Of a stretch of 45,952 bases of DNA, positions 44,452 through 45,952 are shown one piece after another. The DNA is from Defluviitaleaceae bacterium (GTDB lineage Bacteria > Bacillota > Clostridia > Lachnospirales > WQUN01), in assembly GCA_009780185.1 (NCBI GenBank), contig WRAN01000020.1:1-45952 (forward strand), read 5' to 3'. Within the stretch, counting starts at the first letter, position 1. Every line of letters begins with the position of its first letter. A model generated the notes under the pieces. That model was given only the letters and a program-made list of their open reading frames with translations. It was not told where the DNA came from and did no database searches. Position numbers and translations under genes: made by a program.

Positions 44452-44813
44452 TATTTCACCGCCTCATCAATCATCGCTTTTATTTTTTCTGCTTCCTCCT
44501 CCGACAATGTTTTGTCCTGCAAGAAAGATGTAATGAATGAGGGCATAGAGTCATCAAATACCCTATGAATTAATACACCAGCTTCGTATTTCTGCACATC
44601 CCCTTTTGCTATCAGTGCAGTTACTGTAGCTTTTTCATTTTTCATAATACCTCTTTCGCAAAGTTTTTTAATCATTGAGTAGGTCGTTGGCTTCTTCCAG
44701 CCAAGTTCTTTTTCACATATCCTTGTCAATTCAGTTGAATTGACAGGCTCATGCTCCCAAACGATACTCATAAACTTGTACTCCGCATCGAATAGCTTTA
44801 ATAGACTTTCCAT
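44451..44813 (-). CDS. BlaI/MecI-family repressor
   Basis: A 120-residue winged-helix repressor: LLKLFDAEYKFMSIVWEHEPVNSTELTRICEKELGWKKPTTYSMIKKLCERGIMKNEK, then a dimerising tail with the usual cleavage-region position. Cleavage or inactivation by the membrane peptidase would release the promoter. The ATG at 44813 has GGAGGTGAACAC ahead. The longer frame to 44879 runs through the promoter and operator repeats and is rejected. It is the first gene of the three-gene unit. Confidence 0.92.
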   Translation of the reverse strand: MESLLKLFDAEYKFMSIVWEHEPVNSTELTRICEKELGWKKPTTYSMIKKLCERGIMKNEKATVTALIAKGDVQKYEAGVLIHRVFDDSMPSFITSFLQDKTLSEEEAEKIKAMIDEAVK

Positions 44814-44840
44814 GTGTTCACCTCCGAATTGAAATGGACG

Positions 44841-44888
44841 GTCACGACCGACCGCCTTTAGTCTATCGCGACCAACCAACTATGTCAA
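44841..44888 (-). promoter_or_regulatory. Promoter and repeat operator of the BlaI unit
   Basis: TTGACA (complement of 44883-44888), 17 bp and TAGACT (complement of 44860-44865). Two related 13-mers, GGTTGGTCGCGAT (complement of 44865-44877) in the spacer and GGTCGGTCGTGAC (complement of 44841-44853) past the -10, are 24 bp apart. They are the likely BlaI sites, although the classic TACA/TGTA form is not evident. Confidence 0.75.
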
Positions 44889-44989
44889 GTGTTTTTTTCG
44901 ATACTAGTTTTAGGAGTGGCATAAGTTTGTAGTATTATCAGCACTTTGCTATTTGATATTTTTCTACATGTTCAATGGTAAAAGGCAAT

Positions 44990-45018
44990 AAAAAGCTCCT
45001 GCAAAATTTTGCAAGAGC
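44990..45018 (-). terminator. Terminator-like hairpin, minus strand
   Basis: GCTCTTGCAAAA pairs with TTTTGCAGGAGC around one mismatch (44995-45018), then five T on the minus strand (44990-44994). It implies a short transcript coming from 45020-45300, but no convincing gene is there. Confidence 0.6.
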
Positions 45019-45113
45019 GTGGTTGCCATGGGGATGGTTCATTTGGCACCATATGTACATATTTACTATATCATTAAAGCCTGCCACTACCCAGTAATCA
45101 ACAAGCCAAGCCC

Positions 45114-45175
45114 GACAGACGAAAAACTCTCCTTGCCAATGAAAAAATATTGGCGCGGAGAGTATTTCGTCTGTC
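45114..45175. repeat. Long inverted repeat in the gene-poor stretch
   Basis: The arms begin GACAGACGAAA (45114) and end TTTCGTCTGTC (45175). About 19 bp match with one mismatch, then GCCAAT/ATTGGC continues the stem inside. It lies in the 44889-45381 stretch, which holds no supported gene. It could be a small palindromic element or a structured RNA ended by the hairpin at 44990-45018. Confidence 0.65.
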
Positions 45176-45381
45176 TTTGTCATTGTGGTAGTTATTGCTG
45201 GGATTGTGGGGCGCTCCTGTTAAAGATCGGAAGTGTTACTTTTCTGGTTTTGACCAAAGTATCGGGGCATATTGAGGTGTTTAAACTTATCTGTTTGATT
45301 TATTACTGTTTTCTGTGATTACATCCCATACCCTTTTATACACCTATAAGGTCAGGGCTTTTGGCGAGTTTTAGCAATTAC

Positions 45382-45657
45382 TTATTGAGGCCAATATACA
45401 TACACAGCCGAGTTATCTCTATCCCAGCGCACTTCTGCGCCGAAGGTTTCGGATATATAGCGGGCTGGTACGAAAGTGCGGTTATTTATTATTACAGGCA
45501 TACCCATGCCGTCAGGTAGTGGTTGGTTGACTACAATGGAAACTGTAATGTCATCTTTAGTCATGTACCCAGTGCGGGTTGAGCGGTTCCAGGTTACTTC
45601 TGCGCCTAATGCCTCTGCAATTATGCGTAAGGGGATATGATATGGGCTCTATTGCCG
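45382..45657 (-). pseudogene. Decayed stalk (copper-amine-oxidase-type) domain
   Basis: A minus-strand frame reads YHIPLRIIAEALGAEVTWN, then GYMTKDDITVSIVVNQ and NNRTFVPARYISETFGAEVRWD, ending VYVYWPQ. This is the C-terminal half of a stalk domain as seen in the 3021-3956 gene. In frame just upstream are TAA TAA and TAG, so it is cut off from the surface-protein frame at 45661-45952. No start with a ribosome binding site was found, so it is probably not made. Confidence 0.75.
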
Positions 45658-45660
45658 TTA

Positions 45661-45952
45661 TTAAGTCGGTATATCTGGCGGGGGAGTAGATGAAGGGGCT
45701 TCTACTAGCCCATTTATCGCGTCCCAAAGCCTTCTTGCAGCTGTATCAATATGGTTTTGAGGGGTAGCTTCGTCGTCACGCCTGGATATTGCTATTCTTA
45801 GTGCCTCTTGCAAATCTGTCCAACTTACAAAAGTATAATTCTGCTGATTTCGACTTTCCGCAGCCTCTATCGCTGCTATTAAGTCGGTTCTATCTGGTGG
45901 CGGAGTGGGTGAAGGGGGCGGCGGGGCTTCCACAAGTCCATCTATCGCATCC
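45661..45952 (-). CDS. FIVAR-repeat surface protein, 3' end (partial, beyond window)
   Basis: The frame is open to the window edge and so incomplete at its 5' end. It holds the end of one repeat (DAIDGLVEAPPPPSPTPPP) and a full FIVAR-like unit of about 70 residues (DLIAAIEAAESRNQQNYTFVSWTDLQEAL to RRLWDAINGLVEAP). It then begins a further unit but stops at PPDIPT. Comparing that last start (DIPT) with the earlier one (DRTDLIAAIE) at DNA level shows one base missing, so the stop is probably due to a frameshift. These repeats are common in wall proteins that bind glycans or matrix. Confidence 0.75.
   Translation of the reverse strand, partial: DAIDGLVEAPPPPSPTPPPDRTDLIAAIEAAESRNQQNYTFVSWTDLQEALRIAISRRDDEATPQNHIDTAARRLWDAINGLVEAPSSTPPPDIPT

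Noticed and set aside
45224..45233. Ten bases AGATCGGAAG equal to the start of a common sequencing adapter
   Set aside because: The match stops after 10 bases and the flanks continue normally, so chance is the better explanation.
44938..45318. Small minus (44938-45183) and plus (45019-45318) reading frames
   Set aside because: No ribosome binding site, no recognisable protein, and the frames run through the long inverted repeat and terminator.

Overview
The window looks like a chromosomal segment of a low-to-moderate G+C, anaerobic Clostridia-type Firmicute (the Lachnospirales/Clostridia neighbourhood is my inference). The grounds are the 5' part of a 16S rRNA gene, strong AGGAGG-type ribosome binding sites, consensus TTGACA-17-TATAAT promoters, U-tailed intrinsic terminators, the ylxM-ffh-rpsP-khpA block, copper-amine-oxidase-type stalk domains, a DUF348/G5/3D (YabE-like) wall protein and a NiCo-type riboswitch.

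Layout. 1-230: 5' end of a 16S rRNA gene on the minus strand, with a perfect consensus promoter. 616-2922: two Gfo/Idh/MocA oxidoreductases. 3021-9243: stalk-domain protein, WG-repeat protein, sensor kinase, response regulator and MFS transporter, all on the minus strand. 9248-9371: a palindromic MITE-like hairpin just upstream of the MFS gene. 9426-10205: RpiR-type regulator. 10218-17546: one ABC ATPase with two ~1084-residue FtsX-type permeases from a 3.4-kb tandem duplication; a 16-codon stump of the duplicated ATPase remains between them. 17680-32841: one long minus-strand purine operon in transcription order purE-(terminator)-purK-purL-purF-purM-HD protein-purN-cyclase family-phosphatase/membrane fusion-purH-flavin reductase-purD-O-methyltransferase-purC-terminator. 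purB, purQ and purS are not in the window.

32813-33998: the purE promoter and a plus-strand promoter sit back to back with their -35 boxes in one palindrome. The plus transcript carries two twin hairpins, then a NiCo-type riboswitch with a terminator platform, then a cation diffusion facilitator. 34035-36299: 3D-domain wall protein and mtnA (minus). 36378-38670: ylxM (apparently leaderless), ffh, a four-hairpin GC-rich intergenic element, rpsP and khpA (plus). 38891-39406: a small protein of unknown function. 39486-41543: MFS efflux pump and TetR regulator with a clear operator-promoter. 41575-44888: BlaI repressor, BlaR1-like M56 sensor with a non-beta-lactam-type outer domain, and a lipoprotein. 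44889-45381: no convincing gene, but a terminator and a long inverted repeat. 45382-45952: a decayed C-terminal stalk domain behind a FIVAR-repeat surface protein that runs off the window.

How the parts work together. The pur operon takes PRPP through most of the route to IMP, with PurN and PurH supplying the two formyl-transfer steps and PurE/PurK making CAIR through N5-CAIR. The metal exporter beside it should be switched on by Ni/Co through transcription antitermination. The two-component system, duplicated ABC permeases and WG/stalk proteins look like an envelope-stress or export module; shared heptamer direct repeats upstream of both permeases fit an OmpR/PhoB-type regulator. The most notable items are the riboswitch with its divergent promoter, the permease duplication, the phosphatase-membrane fusion in the purine operon and the altered BlaR1 sensor.
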